From positions 1,736,001 to 1,800,000 of the forward strand of contig NZ_SZYH01000001.1 of NCBI RefSeq assembly GCF_005298175.1: DNA of 64,000 nucleotides, written 5' to 3'. Source of the stretch: Marinobacter panjinensis (GTDB taxonomy: Bacteria > Pseudomonadota > Gammaproteobacteria > Pseudomonadales > Oleiphilaceae). The notes beneath the pieces were generated by a model. The model saw only the letters and a program-made list of their open reading frames with translations, did no database searches and was not told the origin of the DNA. Both the position numbers and the translations under genes were made by a program. Positions 8,509 through 16,215 of the stretch are shown piece by piece (position 1 is the first letter of the stretch; each line of letters starts with the position of its first letter).

Positions 8509-8809
8509 ACCACACGCGCGGCAATTTCAGAGCGGGGAGGCTGCTGATTGGCAGCCTTTTCTGCAGCTGGATTGCTGACGAGGTGAGCGATCCGAACCGC
8601 TATTGCCAATCTTCTTCATCCTTTCTCATTGTCTTTCGCAGCACTGATAAGATCTTTGACCAGCAGCAAAACTTGCCATGCACGAATTTGCGGTGTTCTA
8701 TGAGCTGTTCCTGGTGGTTAACTGGTGGTTCTACCAAATAAATAATGCTTACATAAAGAACCCGTAATGCGGGCATAACGAGGAATAAAGTCAGCCTCCG
8801 GAGCCATTC

Positions 8810-9226
8810 ATGTCCTTCGATGACATCTTCGACGCCAGCTTTGACCGGATCCGGTCTTCCCACGCTCAGGGTCTTGAATTTTTCGAGGCTTTCTACCAGC
8901 GCTTTCTGATCTCTTCTGCGGAAGTTCGTTGGCTTTTCCGGAACACGGATATGGTCGCGCAGAGAAGCATGCTGAAAAAATCCTTCTATAGCCTGATTTC
9001 GTTTTACGCCAGCGGCTCTGTAGATGATGTCCTGCACAGAACCGCGTATCTGCACAGCGCCAGTCAACTCGATATCAAACCTCATCTCTACGACTTGTGG
9101 CTGGAGTGCCTGATCGAAACCGTCTCGGACTTCGACCCTTATTTTGATGATGATGTCGAACTGGCCTGGCGGCTCATCCTTAGCCCCGGCATTACCTACA
9201 TGAAGTTCGGCTATAACCACTTCTGA
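8810..9226 (+). CDS. Globin family protein
   Basis: 138 residues, close to single-domain bacterial globin length. A start at 8810 follows CCTCCGGAGCC. Helix patterns fit globins: FEAFYQRFLISSAEVRWLF (A-C region), MLKKSFYSLISFYAS (E helix region), HRTAYLHSASQLDIKPHLY (F helix, holding candidate proximal histidines), YDLWLECLIETVSDFD (G) and AWRLILSPGITYM (H). It probably binds haem and handles oxygen or nitric oxide. No reductase domain is attached and no partner gene is adjacent. The family call rests on the overall pattern; the exact haem ligand is not certain. Confidence 0.78.
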   Translation: MSFDDIFDASFDRIRSSHAQGLEFFEAFYQRFLISSAEVRWLFRNTDMVAQRSMLKKSFYSLISFYASGSVDDVLHRTAYLHSASQLDIKPHLYDLWLECLIETVSDFDPYFDDDVELAWRLILSPGITYMKFGYNHF

Positions 9227-9343
9227 CAGGGATTCCCCATGGTATTGAACCCCCTGGTATCGGCATAGGCTCTGCTACGTAGGTTTCGACTTACAGAAAC
9301 CTACTCTGACTTCCCTACATATCTTTTCGTTTTCTTGATGAAC

Positions 9344-9367
9344 AAAATCGGGACAGATCTATTTTTC
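9344..9367 (-). repeat. Dispersed RAYT-associated repeat, copy 2
   Basis: Minus orientation (AAAATCGGGACAGATCTATT on the plus strand). It forms the left edge of the RAYT relic at 9344-9706, whose right edge carries copy 3 in the opposite orientation. Confidence 0.8.
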
Positions 9368-9682
9368 AGATGCCGGCCTCCCTGGCTTACGATTTTCAAC
9401 CCTGATACCGATACGGTTTTCGATTTCATCCACGAACTTGCTGCCACCAGTCAGCTTGTTGCTAATAATCACCGCCTGAATCAAGTCATCTGACGGATCA
9501 GCCTCTTCCTGCTCAACAAACTGACGATAGGCGTCAGTATCAATCGGGCTAATCTTGTAGCGTCCTTCCCAGAGCGAACCACTCCGTTTTTCGAGGGCAT
9601 TCACAAAACGGGTCTGCAGACCAGCCAGACGCTTCATCAGTTGAGGAATTGCGGTCAGGTTTAGGGCACCCGAGACACTCCG

Positions 9683-9706
9683 AAAATAAATCTGTCCCTG
9701 TTTTCC
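9683..9706 (+). repeat. Dispersed RAYT-associated repeat, copy 3
   Basis: Variant GAAAATAAATCTGTCCCTG followed by TTTTC. Right edge of RAYT relic A and about 90 bases upstream of the MFS gene. Confidence 0.75.
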
Positions 9707-9798
9707 AAAGGCAAGACCTGACCCCGTTATCCCTTCGATTCGCCCGACCCTTCTGATAGGGTAGCCAACTTCTAAAGATCGCCGACCGGGAATCCTGC

Positions 9799-10998
9799 AT
9801 GCCCTCACCCAAGCAACACCGCTGGTTTCCGCTGCTTATTTTCCTGGGCGCAGCCTTCACCTTCAGTGTCACGATGATCGGCACCACCATGCCGACGCCT
9901 CTTTACCCGATCTACCAGGACAGTTTCGGGTTTTCCGACCTGATGATCACCATCATCTTTGCCGCCTATGCCTTTGGTGTGATCGCCGCACTGATACTGA
10001 CTGGGCGCTGGTCTGATCAGATAGGCCGCCGGCCTTTACTGTTTGCGGGCCTGGTTTGCTCCATCATCAGTGACCTGGTGTTCGTGCAGGCCGATGGCCT
10101 GGCGATGATCCTGACCGGCCGGGTGCTGTCGGGGCTGTCCGCAGGGATCTTTACCGGCACGGCCACGGTGGCAGTCATTGAACTGGCCCCGCCCCACTGG
10201 CGGGAGAAGGCCACTTTCTTTGCCACGGCGGCAAACATGGGCGGGCTGGGCCTGGGGCCGATGTTAGCTGGCGCTCTTTCCCAGTACCTACCCTGGCCAC
10301 TGCACCTGACCTTTCTGGTGCACATTGTCATGGCGGTGCTGGCCGTGTGCTGCATCTGGGCAGCGCCTGAGACCGTCTCGAAACCCGCTCGCCCAAAACT
10401 GTCTATCCAGCGACTGAACGTGCCGGCGGAAGTCCGCGGTGTATTTATTCCCGCCGCTATTGCAGGTTTCGCCGGCTTCGCCATGTGCGGCTTCTTCACA
10501 TCCATCGCCCCGGCGATGATGGGCAAGGTGCTGGGCTACGACAATCGGTTGTTGATCGGCGTTGTGGCCGGCAGCATCTTCATCGCCTCAACCCTGGGCC
10601 AGTTCCTGCAGGGCACACTGCCGCTCAGGCTGCGCCTGCCTCTGGGCTGCGCATCCCTGATGCTCGGGGTGATTCCGATAGCGCTAGGCATATACACCCA
10701 GTCCCTCGCGCTGTTCATCGGCGGTGCTGTGATTGCCGGTATCGGCCAGGGCATCTCATTCCGCGCCGGCATGGGCGCCATCGCTGCGGCCAGCCCTGCA
10801 GGGGAGAAGGCAGCGGTGACGTCCACGTTCTTTGTCGTGGCCTATATCGCTATCTCGGTGCCGGTGATCGGCCTGGGATTGATGGCGAGCATCACCAGCC
10901 TGAAGACGACCGGGATCACTTTCGCCGCTGTGATGGGGTCACTGGCGGCGCTGGCTTTGGTACTGCTGATTCGGCGGGAACGGGCAGGGGGAAAATAG
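9799..10998 (+). CDS. MFS transporter, 12-TM drug or metabolite exporter type
   Basis: 399 residues with about 12 hydrophobic spans. The motif-A loop between TM2 and TM3 reads GRWSDQIGRRPLLFAG, as expected for the major facilitator superfamily, and TM4 begins RVLSGLSAGIFTGTATVAVIE. The TM5 motif-C-like stretch (NMGGLGLGPMLAGALSQYLP) suggests a proton-driven exporter. The substrate is unknown. The last codons (GGK, stop) are supplied by the dispersed repeat at 10991, so the natural C-terminus may have been replaced. The convergent GST gene runs into the same repeat. A shortened second copy of this gene lies at 13190-13531. Confidence 0.85.
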   Translation: MPSPKQHRWFPLLIFLGAAFTFSVTMIGTTMPTPLYPIYQDSFGFSDLMITIIFAAYAFGVIAALILTGRWSDQIGRRPLLFAGLVCSIISDLVFVQADGLAMILTGRVLSGLSAGIFTGTATVAVIELAPPHWREKATFFATAANMGGLGLGPMLAGALSQYLPWPLHLTFLVHIVMAVLAVCCIWAAPETVSKPARPKLSIQRLNVPAEVRGVFIPAAIAGFAGFAMCGFFTSIAPAMMGKVLGYDNRLLIGVVAGSIFIASTLGQFLQGTLPLRLRLPLGCASLMLGVIPIALGIYTQSLALFIGGAVIAGIGQGISFRAGMGAIAAASPAGEKAAVTSTFFVVAYIAISVPVIGLGLMASITSLKTTGITFAAVMGSLAALALVLLIRRERAGGK

Positions 10999-11691
10999 AT
11001 CTGTCCCGGTTTTCGTGTCATCGCCTTCCTGCCAGGACGGGAATTTGATCATGGTCTGCAGGAACACTGGATGTTCCAGCCAATCCCTCAGCCATTTCTG
11101 TAAATTCGGATAGGGCAGACTGTAAAACACCTCCCGATCGACATGGGCGAACTGGCGTACAAAGGGCATGATGCCAATATCAGCGATGCCTATGTTGCTC
11201 CCCAGGAGATATCGGTTCCTGGCTAACAGGTTTTCCAACGCCTGCAAAAACACCTCACCCTTTTGCTGGTAATCCAACTGGGAGAGTTCTGGATGGCGAT
11301 CCGCGTATTTATAACGATCCAGCCAGTGTTTGAATTCGTTATCGTTGCGGTCGATCAGGGCATTAGCGCTTACTAAATCCGTGTTCAACAAACCCTTCGG
11401 ATCACTCTGCCGCAACGCCCATTCGACGATTTCCCTGCTTTCCTCAATAACGAGCCTCTCGGAACGATCGCCTCCTGCCAGCTCCAGAACAGGAACCGTG
11501 CCTTTGGGACTGACCGCCAGCATCTGTGCCGGCTTGTTTTTTAGCACGACCTCCCGCAGCTCCACCGTCAGTCCGGCAAACAAGATCCCGAGCCGAGCGC
11601 GCATAGCGTACGGACAACGACGGAAAGAATATAAACGCGGCAGCGGAAAGGTAATGGCGTGGCTCCTGGCTGAATAAACGAAGCTGATCAT
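10939..11691 (-). CDS. Glutathione S-transferase-like protein with altered ends
   Basis: The GST domain starts LYSFRRCPYAMRARLGILFA (CPxAMR, an omega-like or stringent-starvation-like active-site region), followed by KGTVPVLEL, EESREIVEWAL and RYLLGSNIGIADIGIMPFVRQ. The C-terminus reads through the dispersed repeat (DTKTGTDLFS) and stops only inside the MFS gene at 10939, so its natural stop is lost. The start is also odd. An ATG exists at 11691 within RAYT-derived DNA, but the best ribosome-binding site (AGGAG, 7 bases) points to an ATT at 11653-11655, which would give TFPLPRLYSFRR. The gene may still be expressed with modified ends. Confidence 0.7.
   Translation of the reverse strand: MISFVYSARSHAITFPLPRLYSFRRCPYAMRARLGILFAGLTVELREVVLKNKPAQMLAVSPKGTVPVLELAGGDRSERLVIEESREIVEWALRQSDPKGLLNTDLVSANALIDRNDNEFKHWLDRYKYADRHPELSQLDYQQKGEVFLQALENLLARNRYLLGSNIGIADIGIMPFVRQFAHVDREVFYSLPYPNLQKWLRDWLEHPVFLQTMIKFPSWQEGDDTKTGTDLFSPCPFPPNQQYQSQRRQ
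10991..11014 (+). repeat. Dispersed RAYT-associated repeat, copy 4
   Basis: Perfect core ATAGATCTGTCCCGGTTTT. The TAG within it is the stop codon of the MFS gene; on the other strand it is read through as KTGTDLFS by the GST gene. Confidence 0.85.
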
Positions 11692-11803
11692 GGGGAAAAC
11701 CGAGCACAATCTCCCTGGCCTGTCTTGGCATCAGCTTCTCCTTGCTTTTCAAACACAGAATCCTTTCTGCGCTGGACGCCGATCTTAACCGAAGCACGGT
11801 GAT
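11692..11803 (-). mobile_element. Relic B, 5' end of a RAYT-type transposase
   Basis: The minus strand has the upstream flank and first 13 codons of the transposase (MPRQAREIVLGFP, ATG at 11731). The frame then changes into the GST gene's upstream region. The flank around 11745-11803 matches those of the relics at 12843 and 19112. Everything after the N-terminus is missing. Confidence 0.7.
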
Positions 11804-11876
11804 CGTGGAAACATTCGACGCCGCCCCCTGCGATGCGCTCCAATAGCCCATTCACCAACAACCCGAGCCGAGCCCT

Positions 11877-12221
11877 ATGGCAAAAATCAAAAAGCAGCAA
11901 CCGTCACCGCAAACCCAGGACGAAGCCTTGGCCATGGCAAAGGCGACTCAGCGGCCCCGGCAAAGCAAGGAGCAGACAAAAATGATCGCGCAGGGTATCG
12001 AGAAGGGCATTGATCAGTATAAAAAACAGCAAAAAGCGAAAGCCCGGGAAAAAGACAAACAGCGCAAAAAAGAAGAACACCAAACAGCGACCGAAAGCGC
12101 GGAACAAAATCCTGCAAAATCCGAGATCCACTATCGAACCCCATGGCTACCTTGGGCGCTGCTACTGATCACCTGGACTGGAATCGGTCTCTATATACTG
12201 GGCTTGGGCCTGGGGGGCTAA
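11877..12221 (+). CDS. DUF2956 family protein
   Basis: 114 residues. A Lys/Gln-rich N-terminus (SPQTQDEALAMAKATQRPRQ, KEQTKMIAQGIEKGIDQYKK) is followed by a highly charged helical stretch to about residue 75 and one C-terminal membrane span (WLPWALLLITWTGIGLYILG). This layout and the opening motif match DUF2956, a small gammaproteobacterial family of unknown function, probably a single-pass inner-membrane protein with a cytoplasmic helical arm. The stop codon lies six bases before a displaced ureG fragment, but the coding sequence itself appears intact. Confidence 0.85.
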   Translation: MAKIKKQQPSPQTQDEALAMAKATQRPRQSKEQTKMIAQGIEKGIDQYKKQQKAKAREKDKQRKKEEHQTATESAEQNPAKSEIHYRTPWLPWALLLITWTGIGLYILGLGLGG

Positions 12222-12226
12222 ACGAA

Positions 12227-12291
12227 TCAATGGCGGCCAGGTTCATGCTGGCGTCTTCGCGGATGGCGGTGTGCAGGCGACCGCCGGTTTC
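12227..12291 (-). pseudogene. Displaced 65-bp fragment of ureG
   Basis: This stretch aligns with bases 26480-26544 of the intact ureG with a few mismatches and would encode the [20 protein letters not shown] region. Its right edge falls after CCGCCGGTTTC, exactly where the ureG relic at 22784-23130 also ends, and a dispersed repeat begins at once. Confidence 0.75.
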
Positions 12292-12292
12292 A

Positions 12293-12316
12293 AAAAATAG
12301 ATCTGTCCCGGTTTTA
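12293..12316 (+). repeat. Dispersed RAYT-associated repeat, copy 5
   Basis: Core ATAGATCTGTCCCGGTTTT, fused directly to the displaced ureG fragment. Confidence 0.85.
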
Positions 12317-12324
12317 TGTCCGAG

Positions 12325-12684
12325 CTACTTCTTCTGATCCATTTTTTCCTTTAAATCTGCGAAGGGATTATGGGTTGCCGGGGCTTGATTGCTTTCTTTT
12401 CTACTGCCATAACGCACGAGATTTTCAAATTTTGAGTGCTCCTCATCGTGGCAATAAAGACACAAGAGTTCCCAATTACTGCCGTCCGGCGGATTGTTAT
12501 CGTGGTTATGGTCGACATGATGCACAGTTAACTCCGATAGATTCTTGCCAGCAAACTCCCGCGCACAGCGGCCACAAATATGGGGAAAGAGTTTCAGCGC
12601 CTGCTCTCGATAGCCCGAAGCTCGCTTCGCGTTGTATTTCAGCTGTTCAGCCCGAACTTGGTCGAAAGTGGTTTTTTTATTCAT
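12325..12684 (-). CDS. yajD: YajD-type HNH nuclease family protein
   Basis: 119 residues, close to YajD length. The HNH fold is clear: two zinc CxxC pairs (ICGRCAREF and LLCLYCHDEEH) around the catalytic LTVHHVDHNHDNNPPDGSNWE. The N-terminal SGYREQALKLFPHICGRC and the C-terminal NPFADLKEKM tail also match YajD. HNH proteins of this type are metal-dependent DNA endonucleases in fold, but the cellular role of YajD is not established. It is a single gene between two dispersed repeats and appears intact. Confidence 0.9.
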   Translation of the reverse strand: MNKKTTFDQVRAEQLKYNAKRASGYREQALKLFPHICGRCAREFAGKNLSELTVHHVDHNHDNNPPDGSNWELLCLYCHDEEHSKFENLVRYGSRKESNQAPATHNPFADLKEKMDQKK

Positions 12685-12821
12685 AGCGAAACCTGAGTCC
12701 TTATCGTTTCCTTCCAGCCAAGTTAAAGCTGTGGCGCGCCGTGATCGCCAACGAGTGGCGTCACCACCAGCGACTGGTTAGGTCTAATTATCTTCTTTAT
12801 TAAATTTTTTGTCTTTAAGGG

Positions 12822-12845
12822 GAAAATAGATCTATCCCGGTTTTC
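12822..12845 (+). repeat. Dispersed RAYT-associated repeat, copy 6
   Basis: One-base variant in the core (ATCTATCCC in place of ATCTGTCCC). It abuts the left end of RAYT relic C. Confidence 0.8.
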
Positions 12846-13120
12846 ACAGCGACCCACTACGTTTCTCGAGGGCATTCACAAGGCGAGTCTGCCGACCAGC
12901 CAGACGCTTCATCAACTGAGGAATTGCGGTCAAGGTATCGTTAGTACTCAAAGTCACGGCGTTCGACGAACACCGCTTGCCGGTTATGGCCGCGCTGAAC
13001 AATATGGTGGGAAAAACCGGGCACAATCACCCTAGCCTGTCTTGGCATCAGCTTCTCCTTGCATTTGAAACACAGAATCCTTTCTGCTCTGGACGCCGAT
13101 CTTAACCGAAGCACGGTGAG
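12843..13120 (-). mobile_element. Relic C of a RAYT-type transposase, internally deleted
   Basis: The minus strand starts at an ATG at 13048 (MPRQARVIVPGF), runs to the VFVERRDFEY region, then jumps to LTAIPQLMKRLAGRQTRLVN and ends ALEKRSGSL at the repeat. The segment with the HVHLVV metal site is deleted, and the C-terminal third is absent. The upstream flank to about 13120 is conserved with relics B and D. Confidence 0.75.
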
Positions 13121-13165
13121 GGTTGGTAGTGACTCACGTTAGCTCTAAGCCATCAGTGAAGCCGA

Positions 13166-13189
13166 TAAAATAAATCTGTCCCGGTTTTC
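13166..13189 (+). repeat. Dispersed RAYT-associated repeat, copy 7
   Basis: ATAAATCTGTCCCGGTTTT variant, preceded by the extended flank GCCATCAGTGAAGCCGAT. It is the left edge of the duplicated MFS fragment. Confidence 0.85.
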
Positions 13190-13531
13190 TATCAGTGACC
13201 TGGTGTTCTGGCAGGCCGATGGCCTGGCGATGATCCTGACCGGCCGGGTGCTGTCGGGGCTGTCCGCAGGGATCTTTACCGGCACGGCCACGGTGGCCGT
13301 CATTGAACTGGCCCCGCCCCACTGGCGGGAGAAGGCAGCGGTGACGTCCACGTTCTTTGTCGTGGCCTATATCGCTATCTCGGTGCCGGTGATCGGCCTG
13401 GGATTGATGGCGAGCATCACCAGCCTGAAGACGACCGGGATCACTTTCGCCGCTGTGATGGGGTCACTGGCGGCGCTGGCTTTGGTACTGCTGATTCGGC
13501 GGGAACGGGCAGGGGAAAATAGATCTGTCCC
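13190..13531 (+). pseudogene. Shortened duplicate of the MFS transporter gene
   Basis: Nearly identical to the MFS gene from 10066 to its end, but missing exactly 600 bases. The deletion falls between two copies of GGAGAAGGC (10203-10211 and 10803-10811 in the parent), so 200 codons are lost and the frame is kept. The fragment starts right after one dispersed repeat and ends in another. It would encode at most a stub of about five membrane spans (from 13203) with no proper start signal, so it is unlikely to be functional. Confidence 0.85.
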
Positions 13532-13538
13532 GGATTAC
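13515..13538 (+). repeat. Dispersed RAYT-associated repeat, copy 8
   Basis: The match is good to TCCCGG, then diverges (ATTA). It is the right edge of the duplicated MFS fragment, copied along with it from the repeat at 10991. Confidence 0.8.
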
Positions 13539-13578
13539 AGGTGAGTCCGGGACGGGTGCCCCCGCCCCGGACTGGCCC

Positions 13579-14145
13579 TCAGACCCGCTCAAGGGTTACC
13601 GGAACCGGCCGGCATACAGTGTTGCAGACCGGAGAGTGGTCCCTGGCAAACGATAAGAGATCATCCAGCTCCTCGTCGCTGCAGTCAGCCTCAATGTCCA
13701 TGAGGATACGAATGTTCTCGTAGCCGGCTACAGCCTCGTCATTTAGCGCCAGCAGTCCTTCCAGGTTGATATTGCCCGACAGTCTGGTTGACAGTTTTCG
13801 GATGGTGATGCCCCGTGCAGTGGCATGCAGGACCGTGGTGGTGGTAACACAGCCGGCCAGAGCATGCAGGAGAAATTCCACCGGGTTGGCACCTTCGTTA
13901 TTGCCCAGCAGGACCGGGGGCTCACCATTGGTGAAGACGAAGTCTTCGTGACGGGATTCGTCTTCAGCGCCGGCTCCGTAGAATCCGCGGATGGCAGAGC
14001 GATTTTCACCTCCGTCCACCCATTCGTTTCTTGCCCGGAATTCGAACTGCGCGAGGCCCGGGTCGTTTTTCAGCGCTTCAACGGTCTGGCCCATCTGGAT
14101 CAGATCAAGGCCATTACGGGTCTTAATATTTACTTGTGTGTTCAT
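13579..14145 (-). CDS. OsmC/Ohr family peroxide-handling protein
   Basis: 188 residues. The ATG at 14145 has an AAGGTGAG ribosome-binding site; a longer frame to 14400 is only upstream read-through. The two redox cysteines of the OsmC fold are present: C99 in LHALAGCVTTTTV and C174 in HSPVCNTVCRPV. It probably reduces organic peroxides in the cytoplasm or protects against reactive electrophiles. It is divergent from a GlxA-type AraC regulator at 14303, and the 157-base gap between them probably holds shared control sites. Resemblance is to the general OsmC branch rather than to classical Ohr. Confidence 0.85.
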   Translation of the reverse strand: MNTQVNIKTRNGLDLIQMGQTVEALKNDPGLAQFEFRARNEWVDGGENRSAIRGFYGAGAEDESRHEDFVFTNGEPPVLLGNNEGANPVEFLLHALAGCVTTTTVLHATARGITIRKLSTRLSGNINLEGLLALNDEAVAGYENIRILMDIEADCSDEELDDLLSFARDHSPVCNTVCRPVPVTLERV

Positions 14146-14302
14146 CTTTCTCACCTTGCTTCGTCGTCTAAAGGGACCCGGCGGACCGGGAGGCGCACTT
14201 TGTGGCGTCTGGGTATAAAGTAAGGAATAACTGCTCACTGGGTCAGATGGAGTTCTGACAAAAAGGAGGCATTTGTGCCACCAATTGCAGGGAGGATGGA
14301 AC

Positions 14303-15337
14303 ATGGGCCAACAGCAAAAAAACGTTCTGATTCTGGCTCTGCCCGAAACGGCAGGTTCGGCGCTGTATGGGATGGTGGATGTGCTTATGGCGACGGGCAA
14401 TATCTGGCAGTCCCTGGTGGGGGATCCGATTCCATATCAACCGTTTGATGTGCAGATTGTTTCCGTCGACTCGGCGCCATTTCATTGTGGCCATGGCATT
14501 CCCGTTGAGCCGGCGTACGCCATTGCGGATGACCCTGCCGCTGATATCCTGATCCTCCCCGAGATCTGGCTGGGTCCCCAAGAAGAGATCGGAGGCCGCT
14601 ATGAAGCGCTTATGGACTGGATTAAGCTCAGATTCCGTTCGGGTACAACGATCTATTCCGCCTGTTCCGGATCGGTGTTACTGGCAGAGAGTGGTTTGCT
14701 GGACAACTGCAACGCAACGTCTCACTGGGGTTATCAGGAGCTTTTTCGAACGCACTATCCCAGGGTGCATTTCCGGCCGGAGACCAACCTTGTTTATGCC
14801 CACCCCGATGGCCGGTTGGTGACGGCGGGCGGAACGACATCGTGGCATGACCTGGCACTGCATATCATTGCCCGATACGTGGGTATCGGTGAAGCGCTTC
14901 GCATTGCAAAAGTGTACCTGCTGAAATGGCACGGAGAAGGCCAGCTGCCGTTCACAGGACTGGTCCGGCAAACACACCATGCCGACTCGGCTGTGCGCAA
15001 ATGTGAGGAATGGCTCAAGATGCATTGGCGGGATCCCCGGGCCATTGCCCTGCTGGTAGAGTCCTCCCCTCTGCCAGAGAGAACACTCAAGCGGCGGTTC
15101 AAGGCTGCCACTGGTTCCTCAATGATTGAGTACCTTCAGAACCTTCGCATTGAAGCGGCCAAGCGCGCACTGGAACATGGCAGATTGTCAGTGGAGGAGG
15201 TAAGCCTGGAGGCCGGCTACGAGGATGTATCCTTTTTTCGCCGGTTATTCAGGCGCCTGACGGGCCTTACACCTGGCGAGTACCGGCGTCTGTTTCGACC
15301 TCTTGTTGAAGAATTGGAGGATCTTTCCGAGGCGTAG
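14303..15337 (+). CDS. GlxA-type transcriptional regulator (DJ-1/PfpI domain plus AraC HTH)
   Basis: 344 residues from the ATG at 14303, which follows GGGAGGATGGAAC. The N-terminal half is a DJ-1/PfpI-like domain (VLILALPETAGSALYGMVDV, nucleophile-elbow region IYSACSGSVLLAESGLLD). The C-terminal 100 residues form an AraC/XylS double helix-turn-helix (LPERTLKRRFKAATGSSMIE and GYEDVSFFRRLFRRLTGLTPGEY). Such regulators usually activate nearby genes in response to a small molecule. It diverges from the OsmC-family gene, its most likely target. The family call is firm; the inducer is unknown. Confidence 0.87.
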   Translation: MGQQQKNVLILALPETAGSALYGMVDVLMATGNIWQSLVGDPIPYQPFDVQIVSVDSAPFHCGHGIPVEPAYAIADDPAADILILPEIWLGPQEEIGGRYEALMDWIKLRFRSGTTIYSACSGSVLLAESGLLDNCNATSHWGYQELFRTHYPRVHFRPETNLVYAHPDGRLVTAGGTTSWHDLALHIIARYVGIGEALRIAKVYLLKWHGEGQLPFTGLVRQTHHADSAVRKCEEWLKMHWRDPRAIALLVESSPLPERTLKRRFKAATGSSMIEYLQNLRIEAAKRALEHGRLSVEEVSLEAGYEDVSFFRRLFRRLTGLTPGEYRRLFRPLVEELEDLSEA

Positions 15338-15349
15338 GCATAGATCGGA

Positions 15350-15373
15350 GAAAATAAATCTGTCCCGGTTTTC
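15350..15373 (+). repeat. Dispersed RAYT-associated repeat, copy 9
   Basis: ATAAATCTGTCCCGGTTTT variant, 13 bases after the stop of the GlxA-type regulator. Confidence 0.85.
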
Positions 15374-15485
15374 GAACGAAAGTATGTAATTATAATCAGC
15401 GGAGAAGCTGGCTACAGGAGAGGAAAACCGACTGCCCCTCGGACCCAACGGAGGGAATTCAAACTGCAATCAGGTGACATTGGCG

Positions 15486-16166
15486 ATGAGTGAGACAACC
15501 GAGAATAAAACAGCATCAGCGCCGCCACCCGCAAAGAAGGGCTTCAGTGGCTTGCATGTCTTTGGCATTGTCCTGCTCACTATCATTGCCACCGTCGGCG
15601 TCGGTTACTGGTGGTTAAGCCACTATGTGTTTCCTGAGAACTTCGAACCCGTAACCCTGAATGCCAGTGAACAGGATTCACTCAACAACAAACTGAATAC
15701 TCTGGGCATTGATACCCAAGGCGGCGAATCCGGCCGCCCGTTGCAGCCGGTACCCTACAGTGAGGAAGGCGCCAGCCGGGAAGTACGCTTTAGCGAGCGG
15801 GAGCTCAACGGAATGCTGGCCAATAACACTGATCTGGCTCAGAGACTCGCAGTCGACCTTTCGGACGACCTGCTGAGCGCCCTCCTTCTGGTGCCTCTTG
15901 ACGAGGACTTCCCTGTACTCGGCGGCAGAACCCTAAGAGTCAATGCCGGTGTGGAACTCTCCTTTGCCAACGGTCGCCCCCTGGTTAAGTTAAGGGGCGT
16001 CAGCCTCATGGGCGTACCCATTCCGAATGCCTGGCTGGGTAACCTCAAGAATGTGGACCTGGTTAACGAGTTCGGCGCCAACCAGGGATTCTGGCAATCC
16101 TTTGCAGCGGGCGTGGATTATATCCAGGTTGAGGATGGCCGGTTGATCGTCCGGCTCAAGGAATAG
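15486..16166 (+). CDS. Membrane-anchored hypothetical protein
   Basis: 226 residues from the ATG at 15486, which has AGGTGA 8 bases upstream; an in-frame GTG at 15474 is less well placed. A short cytoplasmic Ala/Pro/Lys tail is followed by one membrane span (about 24-47, VFGIVLLTIIATVGVGYWWL) and a periplasmic domain with alternating hydrophobic strands (VRFSERELNGMLANNTDLA, FANGRPLVKLRGVSLMGVPI). I recall related proteins in Marinobacter under unhelpful names but see no catalytic motif. It stands between two dispersed repeats. Function unknown. Confidence 0.7.
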   Translation: MSETTENKTASAPPPAKKGFSGLHVFGIVLLTIIATVGVGYWWLSHYVFPENFEPVTLNASEQDSLNNKLNTLGIDTQGGESGRPLQPVPYSEEGASREVRFSERELNGMLANNTDLAQRLAVDLSDDLLSALLLVPLDEDFPVLGGRTLRVNAGVELSFANGRPLVKLRGVSLMGVPIPNAWLGNLKNVDLVNEFGANQGFWQSFAAGVDYIQVEDGRLIVRLKE

Positions 16167-16189
16167 CGCTGGGCCATCAGAGAAGCCGA

Positions 16190-16213
16190 GAAAATAGATC
16201 TGTCCCGGTTTCC
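16190..16213 (+). repeat. Dispersed RAYT-associated repeat, copy 10
   Basis: Core ATAGATCTGTCCCGGTTT, preceded by the extended flank GCCATCAGAGAAGCCGAG also seen at 13166. Confidence 0.85.
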
Positions 16214-16215
16214 CG

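Larger units (their letters stand above)
9344..9706 (-). mobile_element. Relic A of a RAYT-type Y1 transposase
   Basis: The minus strand encodes the middle and end of a REP-associated tyrosine transposase: LTAIPQLMKRLAGLQTRFVN, SGSLWEGRYKISPIDTDAY, then the C-terminal RQFVEQEEADPSDD and NRKPGRPASEK. The N-terminal half with the HxH metal site is missing. The segment that should hold LLACCRYVELNPVKAGMV is deleted, joining DTDAY directly to RQFVE. Copies of the dispersed repeat lie at both ends in opposite orientation, so this is a decayed element with recognisable ends and no activity expected. Confidence 0.8.

Noticed and set aside
12722..12790. attC-like site ending GTTAGGT near YajD
   Set aside because: The end box fits but no matching opposite box or cassette gene could be placed; left as chance similarity.
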